A stretch of 64,000 nt of DNA from assembly GCF_002946835.1 (NCBI RefSeq), contig NZ_CP026652.1, forward strand, positions 2,046,001-2,110,000, written 5' to 3'. Each line of letters starts with the position of its first letter. Within the stretch, counting starts at the first letter, position 1. The notes under the pieces were generated by a model. It saw only the letters and a list, made by a program, of their open reading frames with translations. It ran no database searches and had not been told where the DNA came from. Below, one piece after another: positions 8,332-17,936 of this stretch. Source of the stretch: Streptomyces dengpaensis (lineage in GTDB: Bacteria > Actinomycetota > Actinomycetes > Streptomycetales > Streptomycetaceae). The position numbers and the translations under genes were made by a program.

Positions 8332-8709
8332 ATGGACGACCGCGAGCCCCTCCTCGTCATCGTCGACGGCGCCAACGTCGTCGGCTCCGTGCCCGACGGG
8401 TGGTGGCGTGACCGGCGCGGGGCCGCGGAGCGGCTGCGCGACCGGTTGGGCCGGGAGGGGCTTCCCGGGCACGCCGGCCCCGTGGAACTGGTCCTGGTCG
8501 TCGAAGGCGCCGCCCGGGGCGTGGCGTCCGTCCCGGGCGTACGGGTCGAGTCCGCGTCCGGCAGCGGCGACGACCACATCACCGAGCTTGCGGCCTCGGC
8601 CCGTCATCGGCCCTGCCTGGTCGTCACCGCCGATCGTGAACTGCGTCGGCGGGTGGCCGAGTTCGGGGCGGAGGTGACGGGGCCGCGGGCGGTGCGGGGC
8701 GACATGTAG
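8332..8709 (+). CDS. Small NYN/PIN-like domain protein, possible ribonuclease
   Basis: A 125-residue protein made almost entirely of one PIN/NYN-type fold. Acidic motifs are in order: LLVIVDGANVVG near the N-terminus, VELVLVVEG, then SGSGDDHITELA and LVVTADRELRRRV. These acidic positions normally bind Mg in PIN-like nucleases, so a metal-dependent RNase is likely but the substrate is unknown. The ATG at 8332 starts 4 nt after the upstream stop; a second ATG at 8327 is in the wrong frame. The dispersed repeat at 8716-8890 follows immediately and could act as a terminator. Confidence 0.7.
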   Translation: MDDREPLLVIVDGANVVGSVPDGWWRDRRGAAERLRDRLGREGLPGHAGPVELVLVVEGAARGVASVPGVRVESASGSGDDHITELAASARHRPCLVVTADRELRRRVAEFGAEVTGPRAVRGDM

Positions 8710-8715
8710 CAGCGT

Positions 8716-8890
8716 GTTTCGCCCCTCCGCCCCTACCCTCCCCCACTCTCGGCTTCTCCCCCAGTGCCTTAAGGGCCTGGGAGGTACCCCCAGAGCGGGG
8801 GGACCCCCATCGTCCCTGGGAGCTGCCGCCCCCAGACCCCCGCATCGGCCTGAACGGCCTCGTCCTCAAACGCCGGACGGGCTGAAACGG
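8716..8890. repeat. Dispersed Streptomyces intergenic repeat, second copy with internal insertion
   Basis: This fills the gap between two convergent genes. It begins with a C-rich block like that at 318-345 and ends with GCCGCCCCCAGACC, then CGGCCTGAACGGCCTCGT and CTCAAACGCCGGA, which match 352-410 with only a few changes. Compared with the first copy it carries about 60 extra bases (about 8740-8810) including GGGAGGTACCCCC and short inverted arms CCCAG/CTGGG. It lacks the right-hand half of the 315-497 palindrome. Confidence 0.75.
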
Positions 8891-8903
8891 GGCGAAAAAC
8901 CCG

Positions 8904-10403
8904 TCACCCGCCTCCCCGCACGTACATCACCGCCCCGTCCACCTCCCCCACCACCTCGTACCCCACCGCCAGCAGCCGCCGCAGCGACGCCACCCGTTCG
9001 GGGCCGTACGGCTTGTCGTCGGAATCGTCGACGACAAGGACCGGCGGACGGGCGGCCATCTCCCCCCGGAACACGGACCAGGCACCCGTAACCCCGTACT
9101 TCTCCCCGACCTGGGGACCATTACGCCCCCCGCTGTAGTTGGTGAGCAGCCCGGCGGTCAGATAACGGCTGGCGGGCGCGCGGTCGGCGAGCCAGTACGT
9201 CTCCGGGTGCATGCCCCAGACCAGCACCCGGTCCCCGGGATCCGTACGCCGGGCCACCGCGTCCGCGAGACGCGTCGCATGCGCGAGGTCGGAGCGTGGC
9301 GCCAGCAGCCCCCAGGCCACGAACAGCGTGCAGCAGCAGGCCGAGGTGACGACGGCCCTCACCAGCCGCTCGCGGGGCAGGACGTGCAGCGCGGCCGTCG
9401 CCAACAGGGCGATAGGCGGGATGAGTTGCAGGTAGTAGTGGCCGAAGAAGTGGAAGCCCAACATGACCGCCCCCGCGGACGAGGCCAGCCACACCCAGAG
9501 CTCCACCGATCCCGCACGGGCCATGCGCAGCACCCGTACGACGGGAGGAATCAGCCCGGCACAGGCCACCGCCAGGATCACGCTGTTGGTCAACCCCCGT
9601 GTCAGAACGTGGAGTTCGGACCCGGCGAAGGAGGCGTACGCGCCCGAACCGGTGACCGTCCAGAACAGAAAGCCCGCGGGATCGGTGAGCAGCGCCGCGC
9701 ACAGCACGGGAGCGGTCACCCCAACTCCCAGCCGTGCCACCCCGGTTCGCGAGCAACCGGAGCGCCACAGCATCCACACCACCGGCACCAGCACCGCCCC
9801 GCCCGTCTGCTTCACCAGCAACGCGCACGCGACCGCGCACCCCGCCGCACCCCAGCGGCGCCGGTCCGCGCACCACATCGCCGCGGCGGTGCAGGGCAGC
9901 ATGAAGACCTCGAAGGTCGCGGCCTGCGCGTCCTCGGGGTTGAGCCCGATGGAGGCGAGCAGATACAGCACGCCCGCCGTGCGCCCGGCCGTCCCGCCCC
10001 AGCGGCGCCGGGCCAGGGACGCCAGCAGCACGGCGGTCGTCAGCTGCGCCATCACCGCGAGGACCCGTACCGGGGTGAGCGAGTCGGAGCCGCACACGGC
10101 GAACGCCGCCTCGTACAGCCATGGCACGAGCGGCGGCTTGCGGTCCACGACCGTCTCGTAGAGCTCTCCCCCGTGCGCCAGTATCCGTGCCTGTACGGCG
10201 AGATAGCCCTCGTCCGGGTTCCACAGCGGTCGTACGAAGGAGGGGACCCGGGTGACGCAGGCGAGCAGCGTCAGCACGGGCAGGACCCGTCTCCAGTAGC
10301 CGCGGTCCGATACCGACGACGTCACGGACGTAACTACGGAGCGTGGTGATTCCAGGAGCCCGGCGAGCATAGGGAGCACGCTATCCGGCCCCGCAGTCTC
10401 CAC
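8904..10403 (-). CDS. Glycosyltransferase family 39-like membrane protein (ArnT/PMT type)
   Basis: About 499 residues with 10 or more hydrophobic helices. The first periplasmic-side loop contains NPDEGYLAVQARILAHG, the acidic DE motif that in GT39/ArnT-type enzymes follows the first helix, and later 'VDRKPPLVPWLYEAAF', another hallmark (D-x-K-P-P). Such enzymes use polyprenyl-phosphate sugars to glycosylate proteins or lipids outside the membrane. The acceptor is unknown. The GTG start at 10403 has no strong Shine-Dalgarno; an ATG at 10370 is an alternative. It lies 40 nt downstream of the permease gene on the same strand, so readthrough is possible. Confidence 0.75.
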   Translation of the reverse strand: METAGPDSVLPMLAGLLESPRSVVTSVTSSVSDRGYWRRVLPVLTLLACVTRVPSFVRPLWNPDEGYLAVQARILAHGGELYETVVDRKPPLVPWLYEAAFAVCGSDSLTPVRVLAVMAQLTTAVLLASLARRRWGGTAGRTAGVLYLLASIGLNPEDAQAATFEVFMLPCTAAAMWCADRRRWGAAGCAVACALLVKQTGGAVLVPVVWMLWRSGCSRTGVARLGVGVTAPVLCAALLTDPAGFLFWTVTGSGAYASFAGSELHVLTRGLTNSVILAVACAGLIPPVVRVLRMARAGSVELWVWLASSAGAVMLGFHFFGHYYLQLIPPIALLATAALHVLPRERLVRAVVTSACCCTLFVAWGLLAPRSDLAHATRLADAVARRTDPGDRVLVWGMHPETYWLADRAPASRYLTAGLLTNYSGGRNGPQVGEKYGVTGAWSVFRGEMAARPPVLVVDDSDDKPYGPERVASLRRLLAVGYEVVGEVDGAVMYVRGGG

Positions 10404-10443
10404 CGAAGCGGGACATACGGGGCCGGAACAACAAGCCGTTCGA

Positions 10444-11970
10444 TTACTTGGTGTCGTCGCGTTTCCGCCCCTTCAGTACTTGGCCCACCGTCGTCTCCTC
10501 GTGCCGGCCGAGACGGCTGTGCGAACGCCCGTACAGGAAGAAGACGACGAAGCCGATCGCCATCCAGATCCCGAACCGCACCCAGGTCTCCGCGGGCAGG
10601 TTCAGCATCAGCCACAGCGAGGCGAGCGCCGACACGGCCGGGACGAGGGGCACCCACGGGGCGCGGAAGGCGCGATGCAGGTCGGGGCGGGCGCGGCGGA
10701 GGACGATGACGCCGATCGCGACGACGACGAAGGCGAAGAGCGTGCCGATGTTGACCAGTTCGGCCAGCTCGCCGAGGCTCGTGAAACCCGCGACGACCGC
10801 GATGATCACGCCGAGCAGGATGGTCGGCCGGTGCGGGGTGCGGAACCGCGGGTGGACCCGGGAGAAGAAGCGCGGCAGCAGTCCGTCACGGCTCATCGCG
10901 AAGAAGACCCGGGTCTGGCCGAGGAGAAGGATCATGCAGACCGTTGTCAGACCGACCACGGCACCGAAGCTGATGACGCCCGCGTACCAGGGGTGCCCGG
11001 TCGCCTTGAACGCGTCGGCGAGCGGGGCGTCGATGGACAGTTGGGTGTACTTCTGCATGCCCGTGACCACGAGCGAGACCAGGACGTAGAGCGTGGTGCA
11101 GATGAGGAGCGAGCCCAGGATGCCGCGGGGCATGTCGCGTTGCGGGTTCTTCGTCTCCTCCGCGGCCGTCGCCACGACGTCGAAGCCGATGAAGGCGAAG
11201 AAGACCACGGAGGCGGCAGTGAAGATGCCCATCACACCGAAGTTGGTGGGCGCGTAGCCGAAGATCAACTGGACGAGCGGGGAGTGCAGACCGCCGCCCG
11301 CCTCCTGTGGCTGTGCGTTCGGGAGGAAGGGGTCGTAGTTGTCGGCCATGATGAAGAACGCGCCCGCGATGATCACAATGAGGACGACGGTGACCTTGAT
11401 GGCGACGACCAGCGAGGTGACCCGGGCGGAGAGCTTCACGCCGATGACGAGGACGGCGGTGAGCACCAGCACCAGCGCGGCGGCGAGGATGTCGAAGCCG
11501 AACCCGGTGGCGCCTTCCCGTCCGCCGAGATATTCGGGCAGATGCCAGCCCCAGCTGTCCATCGCCGAGCGCAGATACCCCGACCAGCCGACGGCGACCA
11601 CCGCCGTACCGAGCGCGAACTCCAGGACCAGGTCCCAGCCGATGATCCAGGCGGGCAGCTCACCGATCGAGGCGTACGCGAAGGTGTACGCCGATCCCGC
11701 CACGGGAACCGTGGACGCGAACTCCGCGTAGCAGAGCGCGGCCAGAGCGCAGACGATGCCCGCGGCGATGAACGCGAGGGAGACCGCGGGGCCCGCGTTC
11801 TCCTTGGCGACCTTGCCGGTGAGGACGAAGATGCCGGTGCCGATGATGACACCGACGCCGAAGACGGTGAGATCCAGAGCGGACAGCGACTTCTTGAGTG
11901 CGTGCTCCGGCTCCTCAGTGTCCAAGATCGATTGTTCGACCTTCTTCGTCCTGAAGAGGGTGTTGCTCAC
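10444..11970 (-). CDS. APC-family amino acid permease (cationic amino acid transporter type)
   Basis: A 508-residue integral membrane protein with about 12-14 helices. The first helix region has 'GVGVIIGTGIFVLTG', the APC-superfamily consensus where the unwound helix binds the amino acid carboxylate. 'FFAFIGFDVVATAAEE' and 'SRDGLLPRFFSRVHPRFRTP' are typical of the YfnA/CAT-type subfamily that imports cationic or branched amino acids by proton coupling. Substrate cannot be fixed from sequence. The GTG at 11970 is chosen because GGGAGG lies about 7 nt upstream and residues 1-12 (MSNTLFRTKKVE) form the usual short cytoplasmic tail. Confidence 0.85.
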   Translation of the reverse strand: MSNTLFRTKKVEQSILDTEEPEHALKKSLSALDLTVFGVGVIIGTGIFVLTGKVAKENAGPAVSLAFIAAGIVCALAALCYAEFASTVPVAGSAYTFAYASIGELPAWIIGWDLVLEFALGTAVVAVGWSGYLRSAMDSWGWHLPEYLGGREGATGFGFDILAAALVLVLTAVLVIGVKLSARVTSLVVAIKVTVVLIVIIAGAFFIMADNYDPFLPNAQPQEAGGGLHSPLVQLIFGYAPTNFGVMGIFTAASVVFFAFIGFDVVATAAEETKNPQRDMPRGILGSLLICTTLYVLVSLVVTGMQKYTQLSIDAPLADAFKATGHPWYAGVISFGAVVGLTTVCMILLLGQTRVFFAMSRDGLLPRFFSRVHPRFRTPHRPTILLGVIIAVVAGFTSLGELAELVNIGTLFAFVVVAIGVIVLRRARPDLHRAFRAPWVPLVPAVSALASLWLMLNLPAETWVRFGIWMAIGFVVFFLYGRSHSRLGRHEETTVGQVLKGRKRDDTK

Positions 11971-12054
11971 GGGCGTACCTCCCACGCTTGTCGTCCACGA
12001 CATGATCGGGAGGGTGGGCGCCCCGTAAGCATCGGCATAAGAGGGTTCACACGA

Positions 12055-12099
12055 ATGGGCCGGTTTCTCCACCCGTAGGGGTTGGAGAAACCGGCCCAT
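12055..12099 (-). terminator. Hairpin terminator downstream of dxs
   Basis: A perfect 17-bp inverted repeat, ATGGGCCGGTTTCTCCA and its complement, with an 11-nt loop. It starts 18 nt after the dxs stop on the minus strand and lies upstream of the permease gene. No U-tract follows, as is common in Streptomyces. Confidence 0.85.
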
Positions 12100-12116
12100 C
12101 GGACCTGCGGGGTACG

Positions 12117-14081
12117 TCAGTCGCGCACGCGCTCCACCGAGTCCACGGCCTGTGCGGCGGTGTCGATGGGGGTTCCCCCGGCCGGGCGCGGCCGGGGCCG
12201 GGGCAGGCCGTCGAGCTGGGACACGAGGCCGGTGACCTGACGGGCGATGTCCGGCGCGGTCAGGCCGATCTCGGCCATGACCTCCGCGCGGGAGGCGTGG
12301 TCGAGGAAGCGCGGCGGGATGCCGAAGTCGCGCAGCGGGACGTCGACGCCCGCGTCGCGCAGGGCCTGCGCGATCGTCGAACCGACGCCGCCGACGCGGG
12401 AGTTGTCCTCGACGGTGACGACCACCCGGTGCCGCTCGGCGAGCGGGGCCATGGCCTCGTCGACCGGCTTGACCCAGCGCGGGTCGACGACGGTGGTGGA
12501 GATGCCCTGCTTGTCGAGGAGGCAGGCGATCTCCAGGCACATCGGCGCGAGCGCACCGACCGAGACGAGCAGCACATCGGGCGTGTCGGTGCCCGGCTCG
12601 CGCAGCACGTCCATGCCGCCGACCCGGCCCACGGCGGGCACGGCCGGGCCGACCGCGCCCTTGGAGAAGCGGACCACGGTGGGCGCGTCGGTCACCTCGA
12701 TGGCCTCGCGCAGCTGGGCGCGGACCTGGTCGGCGTCGCGCGGCGCGGCCAGGCGCAGGCCCGGCACGACCTGAAGGATCGACATGTCCCACATGCCGTT
12801 GTGCGAGGCGCCGTCGGTGCCGGTGACGCCCGCGCGGTCCAGGACGAAGGTGACACCGCACTTGTGCAGGGCCACATCCATCAGGACCTGGTCGAAGGCG
12901 CGGTTGAGGAAGGTCGCGTAGACGGCGAAGACGGGGTGCAGGCCGCCGGTGGCGAGGCCCGCGGCCGATACGGCGCCGTGCTGCTCCGCGATACCGACGT
13001 CGTAGACCCGTTTCGGGAAAGCCTTGGCGAACTTGTCGAGGCCGACCGGCTGGAGCATCGCGGCCGTGATGGCGACGATGTCCTTGCGCTCCTGCCCGAG
13101 CTTGACCATCTCCTCGCCGAAGACGGAGGTCCAGTCGGCGCCGGAGGAGGCGATCGGCAGGCCCGTGTCGGGGTGGATCTTGCCGACGGCGTGGAAACGG
13201 TCCGCCTCGTCCTGCAGGGCAGGCTGGTAGCCGCGGCCCTTCTCGGTGAGGCAGTGCACGATGACCGGGCCGCCGAAGCGCTTGGCGCGGGCCAGCGCCG
13301 ACTCCAGGGCCTCGATGTCATGACCGTCGATCGGGCCGACGTACTTCAGGCCCAGGTCCTCGAACATGCCCTGCGGGGCGATGAAGTCCTTGAGGCCCTT
13401 CTTGGCGCCGTGCAGGGTCTCGTAGAGCGGCCTGCCGACGACGGGCGTGCGCTCCAGGATGTCCTTGCCGCGGGCCAGGAAGCGCTCGTAGCCGTCCGTG
13501 GTGCGCAGGGTCGCCAGGTGGTTGGCGAGGCCGCCGATGGTGGGGGCGTACGAGCGCTCGTTGTCGTTGACGACGATGACCAGGGGACGGTCCTTGGCGT
13601 CGGCGATGTTGTTGAGCGCCTCCCAGGCCATGCCGCCGGTGAGGGCGCCGTCGCCGATGACGGCGACGACATGGGCGTCCTTGCGCAGGACCTCGTTCGC
13701 CTTCGCCAGGCCGTCGGCCCAGCCGAGCACCGTGGAGGCGTGCGAGTTCTCGATGACGTCGTGCTCGGACTCGGCCTGCGAGGGGTAGCCGGACAGGCCG
13801 CCCTTCATCTTCAGCTTGGAGAAGTCCTGACGGCCGGTGAGCAGTTTGTGGACGTAGGACTGGTGGCCCGTGTCCCACAGCACCTTGTCCTTCGGCGACT
13901 CGAAGACACGGTGCAGAGCGATGGTGAGCTCCACGACACCGAGGTTGGGGCCGAGGTGGCCGCCTGTCTTGGAGACCGCGTCGACGAGAAAGGTCCTGAT
14001 CTCACCGGCCAGCTGGTCCAGCTGCTCCAGGCTGAGCCGGTCCAGATCACGCGGTCCCCTGATGCGGGTCAGCAGCGGCAC
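12117..14081 (-). CDS. dxs: 1-deoxy-D-xylulose-5-phosphate synthase
   Basis: A 654-residue thiamine-diphosphate enzyme that condenses pyruvate and glyceraldehyde-3-phosphate, the first step of the MEP isoprenoid pathway. Visible hallmarks are the N-terminal '[14 protein letters not shown]', '[16 protein letters not shown]', the ThDP/Mg motif starting GDGALTGG and ending about 30 residues later in VVNDN, 'GPIDGHD', and the transketolase C-terminal domain with '[18 protein letters not shown]'. Length matches the family. The GTG start at 14081 has AAGGAGG 5 nt upstream. The last 30 residues form a Pro/Arg-rich tail. It appears monocistronic, with a strong terminator downstream. Confidence 0.97.
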   Translation of the reverse strand: MPLLTRIRGPRDLDRLSLEQLDQLAGEIRTFLVDAVSKTGGHLGPNLGVVELTIALHRVFESPKDKVLWDTGHQSYVHKLLTGRQDFSKLKMKGGLSGYPSQAESEHDVIENSHASTVLGWADGLAKANEVLRKDAHVVAVIGDGALTGGMAWEALNNIADAKDRPLVIVVNDNERSYAPTIGGLANHLATLRTTDGYERFLARGKDILERTPVVGRPLYETLHGAKKGLKDFIAPQGMFEDLGLKYVGPIDGHDIEALESALARAKRFGGPVIVHCLTEKGRGYQPALQDEADRFHAVGKIHPDTGLPIASSGADWTSVFGEEMVKLGQERKDIVAITAAMLQPVGLDKFAKAFPKRVYDVGIAEQHGAVSAAGLATGGLHPVFAVYATFLNRAFDQVLMDVALHKCGVTFVLDRAGVTGTDGASHNGMWDMSILQVVPGLRLAAPRDADQVRAQLREAIEVTDAPTVVRFSKGAVGPAVPAVGRVGGMDVLREPGTDTPDVLLVSVGALAPMCLEIACLLDKQGISTTVVDPRWVKPVDEAMAPLAERHRVVVTVEDNSRVGGVGSTIAQALRDAGVDVPLRDFGIPPRFLDHASRAEVMAEIGLTAPDIARQVTGLVSQLDGLPRPRPRPAGGTPIDTAAQAVDSVERVRD

Positions 14082-14246
14082 CCGTGCCTCCTTGCAGTAG
14101 AGCTGATCGAGCTGTTGCCGGGCCTGTCGAGTCTAATGTTCCGCCTTTGCGGTGGAGGCCCGGGCCTGGCGATCTATGCCACACGATCGGCGGTACGGAG
14201 CGGGAACTCGCGCTCCCCTTCCCGCTCTCGTTGCGGACATGACTGC

Positions 14247-14272
14247 GCCCGGCACCGCCAGGGGTGCCGGGC
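14247..14272 (-). terminator. Hairpin terminator downstream of xylH
   Basis: A 10-bp perfect stem GCCCGGCACC / GGTGCCGGGC with a 6-nt loop lies 49 nt past the xylH stop and upstream of the dxs promoter region. Confidence 0.7.
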
Positions 14273-14320
14273 ACAGGTCTCACGGGCTTACCCGCACAGC
14301 GGGGACGGCCGACGGGGCGC

Positions 14321-15613
14321 TCACGCGCGGCCGGCGGTCTTCTGGGTCTTGCGGGTGATCGCGTCGATGACGACCGTGGCGAGAAGCACACCACCGGTGA
14401 TCATGTACTGGATCGGCGAGGCGATGCCCTGCAGGGCGAGGCCGTACTGGATCGAGACGATCACGAGGACACCGAGCAGCGCGTTCCAGGTGCGGCCCCG
14501 GCCGCCGAAGAGGCTGGTGCCACCGATGACGGACGCCGCGATGGCGTTCATCAGCAGGTCACCGGCGCCGGCGCCCTGGTTGGCGGAGGCGATCTTCGAG
14601 GCGATGAACAGACCGCCGATCGCGGCGAAGGTGCCGGAGATCGCGAAGACCGAGATCCGGATCATCTCCACGTTGATACCCGCACGCCGGGAGGCCTCGA
14701 CGCTGCCGCCGAGCGCGAAGATCTTCCGTCCGTACGAGGTGCGGCGCAGCACGAAGTCCGTGAGCAGCAGCACCGCGATGAAGATCACCACGGCGAGCGG
14801 CAGGCCCTTGTACTGGTTGTAGAGGATCGCCACGGCGAAGGTGACGACCGCGAGCAGCGCGGTGCGCACGATGGTCTCGCTCAGCGGCCGGGACGGCACA
14901 CCGGCGGCCTCGCGGCGGCGGTTGCCGGAGTAGGAGCTGAGGAAGTACGCGGCGGTCACGACGATCGCGAGCCCGTAGGCGGCGGCCACATCGGTGAAGT
15001 AGTAGCTGGTCAGCTTGGCGACGACGCCCTCGCTGTCCAGGTTGATGGTGCCGTTGCTGCCCAGGACCTGGAGCATGAAGCCGTTCCAGAACAGCAGACC
15101 CGCCAGGGTGACGGCGAAGGCCGGCACACCGATGCGCGCGAAGACGTAACCGTGGATCGCGCCGGCGGCCGTACCGGTGAGGATGGCCAGCACGAAGGCC
15201 AGCCATTCGTTCATGCCGTTCGAGACGTTGAGCACCGCGAACGTGGCGCCCGCGACACCGGAGACCGAACCGACGGACAGGTCGATCTCGCCGAGCAGCA
15301 GCACGAAGACGATACCGACGGCGATCATGCCCGTGCCGACCATGGCGACGGAGATGTCGGACAGGTTGCCCGCGGTGAGGAAGTTGGAGTTCAGGCTCTG
15401 GAAGATGATCCAGATGGCGATCAGACCGATGACGACCGGGAGGGAACCCAGGTCACCGGCCTTCATCTTGCGCTTGAACTCGGTGACGTAGCCCTTGAGG
15501 CCCTCTTCGCGGACCAGCAGGCGGGGGTCGACGGCGGTGACCGCCGCGGCGGCCGCCTCCGGGTTCTCCACGGCGTGGTCCTCGGCGGTGGCGGAGGTCT
15601 TGTCGGTGCTCAC
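14321..15613 (-). CDS. xylH: Sugar ABC transporter permease (XylH-like)
   Basis: A 430-residue permease with about 10 helices, of the BPD_transp_2 family used by xylose and ribose importers. Hallmarks are 'FVLLLGEIDLSVGSVSG', 'GVPAFAVTLAGLLFWNG', 'RRTSYGRKIFALGGS' with 'EASRRAGIN', and 'ASVIGGTSLFGGRGR'. The N-terminal 45 residues are an acidic/alanine-rich extension. The GTG start overlaps the ATPase stop (GTGA), implying coupled translation. In S. coelicolor the matching operon (recalled as SCO6009-6011) imports xylose and is controlled by the neighbouring ROK regulator. Confidence 0.88.
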   Translation of the reverse strand: MSTDKTSATAEDHAVENPEAAAAAVTAVDPRLLVREEGLKGYVTEFKRKMKAGDLGSLPVVIGLIAIWIIFQSLNSNFLTAGNLSDISVAMVGTGMIAVGIVFVLLLGEIDLSVGSVSGVAGATFAVLNVSNGMNEWLAFVLAILTGTAAGAIHGYVFARIGVPAFAVTLAGLLFWNGFMLQVLGSNGTINLDSEGVVAKLTSYYFTDVAAAYGLAIVVTAAYFLSSYSGNRRREAAGVPSRPLSETIVRTALLAVVTFAVAILYNQYKGLPLAVVIFIAVLLLTDFVLRRTSYGRKIFALGGSVEASRRAGINVEMIRISVFAISGTFAAIGGLFIASKIASANQGAGAGDLLMNAIAASVIGGTSLFGGRGRTWNALLGVLVIVSIQYGLALQGIASPIQYMITGGVLLATVVIDAITRKTQKTAGRA

Positions 15614-16392
15614 TTCTGAGCCTCCCCGTTGCTGCGCGCCGCACGACGGGTCACGGCGTTCTCCGTGGCGCCCGTGATGGCGGAAATGATCTCTTCCTGG
15701 GAGGTCGACTTGACCTCGAAGACGCCGTTGTTGCGCCCCAGGCGCAGGACGGCGACCTTGTCGGCCACTGCCTTCACGTCAGCCATGTTGTGGCTGATGA
15801 GGATCACCGCGTGGCCGCGCTCGCGCAGCCGCTCGACCAGGTCGAGGACCTGGGCGGTCTGCTCGACACCGAGGGCCGCGGTGGGCTCGTCGAGGATGAC
15901 GAGCTTGGGCTCACCGAGCATCGAACGGGCGATCGCCACCGTCTGGCGCTGACCGCCGGAGAGCGAGGCGATCGGGATACGGACGCTGGGGATCCGGATG
16001 GACAGCGTGTCCAGCAGCTCGCGGGAGCGGCGCTCCATCTCGACCTCGTTCAGGACACCGCGCTTCTTCAGCTCGCGGCCCAGGTAGAGGTTGCCGACGA
16101 CATCGATGTTGTCGCACAGCGCGAGGTCCTGGTAGACGGTCGCGATGCCCAGCGCCTGCGCGTCGTGCGGCTTGTTGATCTGGACGGACTTGCCGTCCCA
16201 CTCAATGGCGCCCTCATCGATCGGGTGCACGCCGGCGATCGTCTTGACCAGCGTGGACTTTCCGGCGCCGTTGTCGCCCACCAGGGCGACCACTTCACCG
16301 GCGTGGACCTCAAGCTCTACGTCGGTGAGCGCCTGAACGGCACCGAACCGCTTGGAGACCCCGCGCAACGCCAGGACAGGCGTAGCGGACAC
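15610..16392 (-). CDS. xylG: Sugar ABC transporter ATP-binding protein, single-domain (XylG-like)
   Basis: A 260-residue ATPase with all nucleotide-binding motifs: Walker A GDNGAGKST, Q-loop TVYQD, signature LSGGQRQ, Walker B LVILDEPTAAL and switch His in LISHNM. Classical XylG/RbsA proteins have two such domains in about 500 residues. This one has a single domain, as in the FrcA-like subgroup, and would act as a homodimer. I chose GTG 16392 because AAGGAG is 9 nt upstream; the ATG at 16401 overlaps that Shine-Dalgarno. It is translationally coupled to xylH and separated from xylF by a 354-bp gap with hairpins. Confidence 0.88.
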   Translation of the reverse strand: MSATPVLALRGVSKRFGAVQALTDVELEVHAGEVVALVGDNGAGKSTLVKTIAGVHPIDEGAIEWDGKSVQINKPHDAQALGIATVYQDLALCDNIDVVGNLYLGRELKKRGVLNEVEMERRSRELLDTLSIRIPSVRIPIASLSGGQRQTVAIARSMLGEPKLVILDEPTAALGVEQTAQVLDLVERLRERGHAVILISHNMADVKAVADKVAVLRLGRNNGVFEVKSTSQEEIISAITGATENAVTRRAARSNGEAQK

Positions 16393-16685
16393 GTGAACCA
16401 TCTCCTTCGCCGCCTGACCCGGCGGGAGGTTGTGCAGAAGTTTTTGGAGGGGGGTACCGTCCGGCGCCCCGCCAAGCGGCGCCGGGGAAGTGCGGGTGCG
16501 TTCCCGCGTCGTTCGGTGCGTGCTCTCGGCGTGCCGGGCGAAGGTCCTCGTAGCGGAGCTACTTGGGCCTTTGGCCGGTGCGGCGAGAGTGCGTGCCGGG
16601 CGGCGTGGGTGCGTGCCTGAACTTCCCCGGGGTCGCTCAGCTTGCGGGGCTGGTGGATGCGGGGCGCCGGAGGGGCTTGGAGTGC

Positions 16686-16740
16686 GCAAGTCCCGTACGG
16701 GAATTCAAGAGGGAATTCCCGTACGTGGAAAGAGACTTGC
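16686..16740 (-). terminator. Hairpin between xylF and xylG, likely attenuator
   Basis: A 13-bp perfect stem CGTACGGGAATTC / GAATTCCCGTACG (16694-16706 and 16713-16725) with a 6-nt loop is enclosed by a second pair of arms GCAAGTC/GACTTGC (16686-16692, 16734-16740). It begins 7 nt after the xylF stop. The downstream 300 bases to xylG have no gene and contain a further small hairpin (GTAGCGGAGCTAC). Partial termination here would give more binding protein than transporter. Confidence 0.75.
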
Positions 16741-16746
16741 GGCGGA

Positions 16747-17856
16747 TTACTTCAGGCCGAGCTTGTCGCAGTCCGCCTTGTACGCGGAGGTGCAGATGTC
16801 GCTGACCGTGTAGACGCCGTCCTTGATGACGGTGTCCTGGATGTTGTCCTTGGTCAGGGAGGTGACCCCGACGAGCACCGACGGAACGCCCTTGGTGGTC
16901 GGGCTGTCGACCTTGTCCTTGGCGATGGAGTCCAGCGACTTGCCCTGGGCGAGCGCGACGGCCATCTCGGCGGCGGCGTCGGCCTCGGGGGCGTACGGCT
17001 TGTAGACGCTCATGTACTGCTCACCGGCGACGATGCGCTGCACACCCGCGAGTTCGGCGTCCTGGCCGGTGACCGGGACGGAGATGCCGGCGGCCTTGAG
17101 GGCGGTGATGATACCGCCGGCCATGCCGTCGTTGGCGGAGTAGACACCGACGATGTTCTTCTTGCCGAGAGCCGAAATGGCGCCCTCCATGTTGGAGTTG
17201 GCGTTCTCCGGCTTCCACTCCTTGGTGTCGTACTCCTTGCCGACGTTCACCTTGCCGTCGAGGACGGAGTGGGCGCCGCTCTTGAACTGGGCGGCGTTCG
17301 GGTCGGTCACCGACCCGTTCATCATGACGATCTTGCCGCTCTTGGCCTTGGAGCCGAGGGCCTTGAGGAGGGCCTCGCCCTGCGTCTTGCCGACGGTCTC
17401 GTTGTCGAACGAGGTGTAGGCGTCGATCGGGCCCTGCGCGAGACGGTCGTAGGCGACGACCGGGATGCCGGCGTCCTTGGCCTTCTGGACCGAGTTCTTG
17501 ATGGCCGCGGCGTCCACAGCGTCGATGATCAGCACGTCCACCTTGTTGGTGATCATCGTGTCGACCTGCTGGTTCTGCGTGCTGGCGTCCTGCTTGGCGT
17601 TGGCGTAGACGACCTCGCCCTTGTCGTTCGTCAGCTCCTTGATCTTCGCCTCGATCAGCGGCTTGTCGAACTTCTCGTAACGCGCGGTCTGGTTCTCGGG
17701 AAGGAGCAGACCGACCTTGATCGCATCGCCCTTCTTGGCGGAGCTGGGGCTGTCGCCCTTGTCGCCGGACTCCTTGGCACTGCCACAGGCGGCCAGCGAA
17801 ACAGCCATCGCACCAGCGGCAACGGCGACGGCGGCACGACGCATACGCGTGTTCAC
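16747..17856 (-). CDS. xylF: Sugar-binding lipoprotein of ABC transporter (XylF-like)
   Basis: A 369-residue periplasmic-binding-protein of the ribose/xylose type 1 fold. The signal peptide ends in a lipobox LAAC with Cys24, so it is membrane-tethered. Fold hallmarks include 'KVGLLLPENQTARYEKFD', 'DVLIIDAVDAAAIKNSV', 'IPVVAYDRL' and 'VGVYSANDGMAGGIITAL'. The DRL after VVAY and the 'NDGMAGG' loop contact the sugar in XylF homologues. It is the first gene of the operon, with a strong hairpin after it. The ATG start gives a normal short basic n-region (MNTRMRR). Confidence 0.92.
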   Translation of the reverse strand: MNTRMRRAAVAVAAGAMAVSLAACGSAKESGDKGDSPSSAKKGDAIKVGLLLPENQTARYEKFDKPLIEAKIKELTNDKGEVVYANAKQDASTQNQQVDTMITNKVDVLIIDAVDAAAIKNSVQKAKDAGIPVVAYDRLAQGPIDAYTSFDNETVGKTQGEALLKALGSKAKSGKIVMMNGSVTDPNAAQFKSGAHSVLDGKVNVGKEYDTKEWKPENANSNMEGAISALGKKNIVGVYSANDGMAGGIITALKAAGISVPVTGQDAELAGVQRIVAGEQYMSVYKPYAPEADAAAEMAVALAQGKSLDSIAKDKVDSPTTKGVPSVLVGVTSLTKDNIQDTVIKDGVYTVSDICTSAYKADCDKLGLK

Positions 17857-17936
17857 TACAGAAACCTCCCTGACGAGGCCGCGTCGTTGCGGCCGAGGTG
17901 GCTGGAAGTCAACTCGGCCACAGGTTCGGCGTCAAG

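Noticed and set aside
14082..14320. Riboswitch or leader RNA upstream of dxs
   Set aside because: I looked for TPP-riboswitch-like conserved boxes and saw none; only the xylH terminator hairpin is supported.
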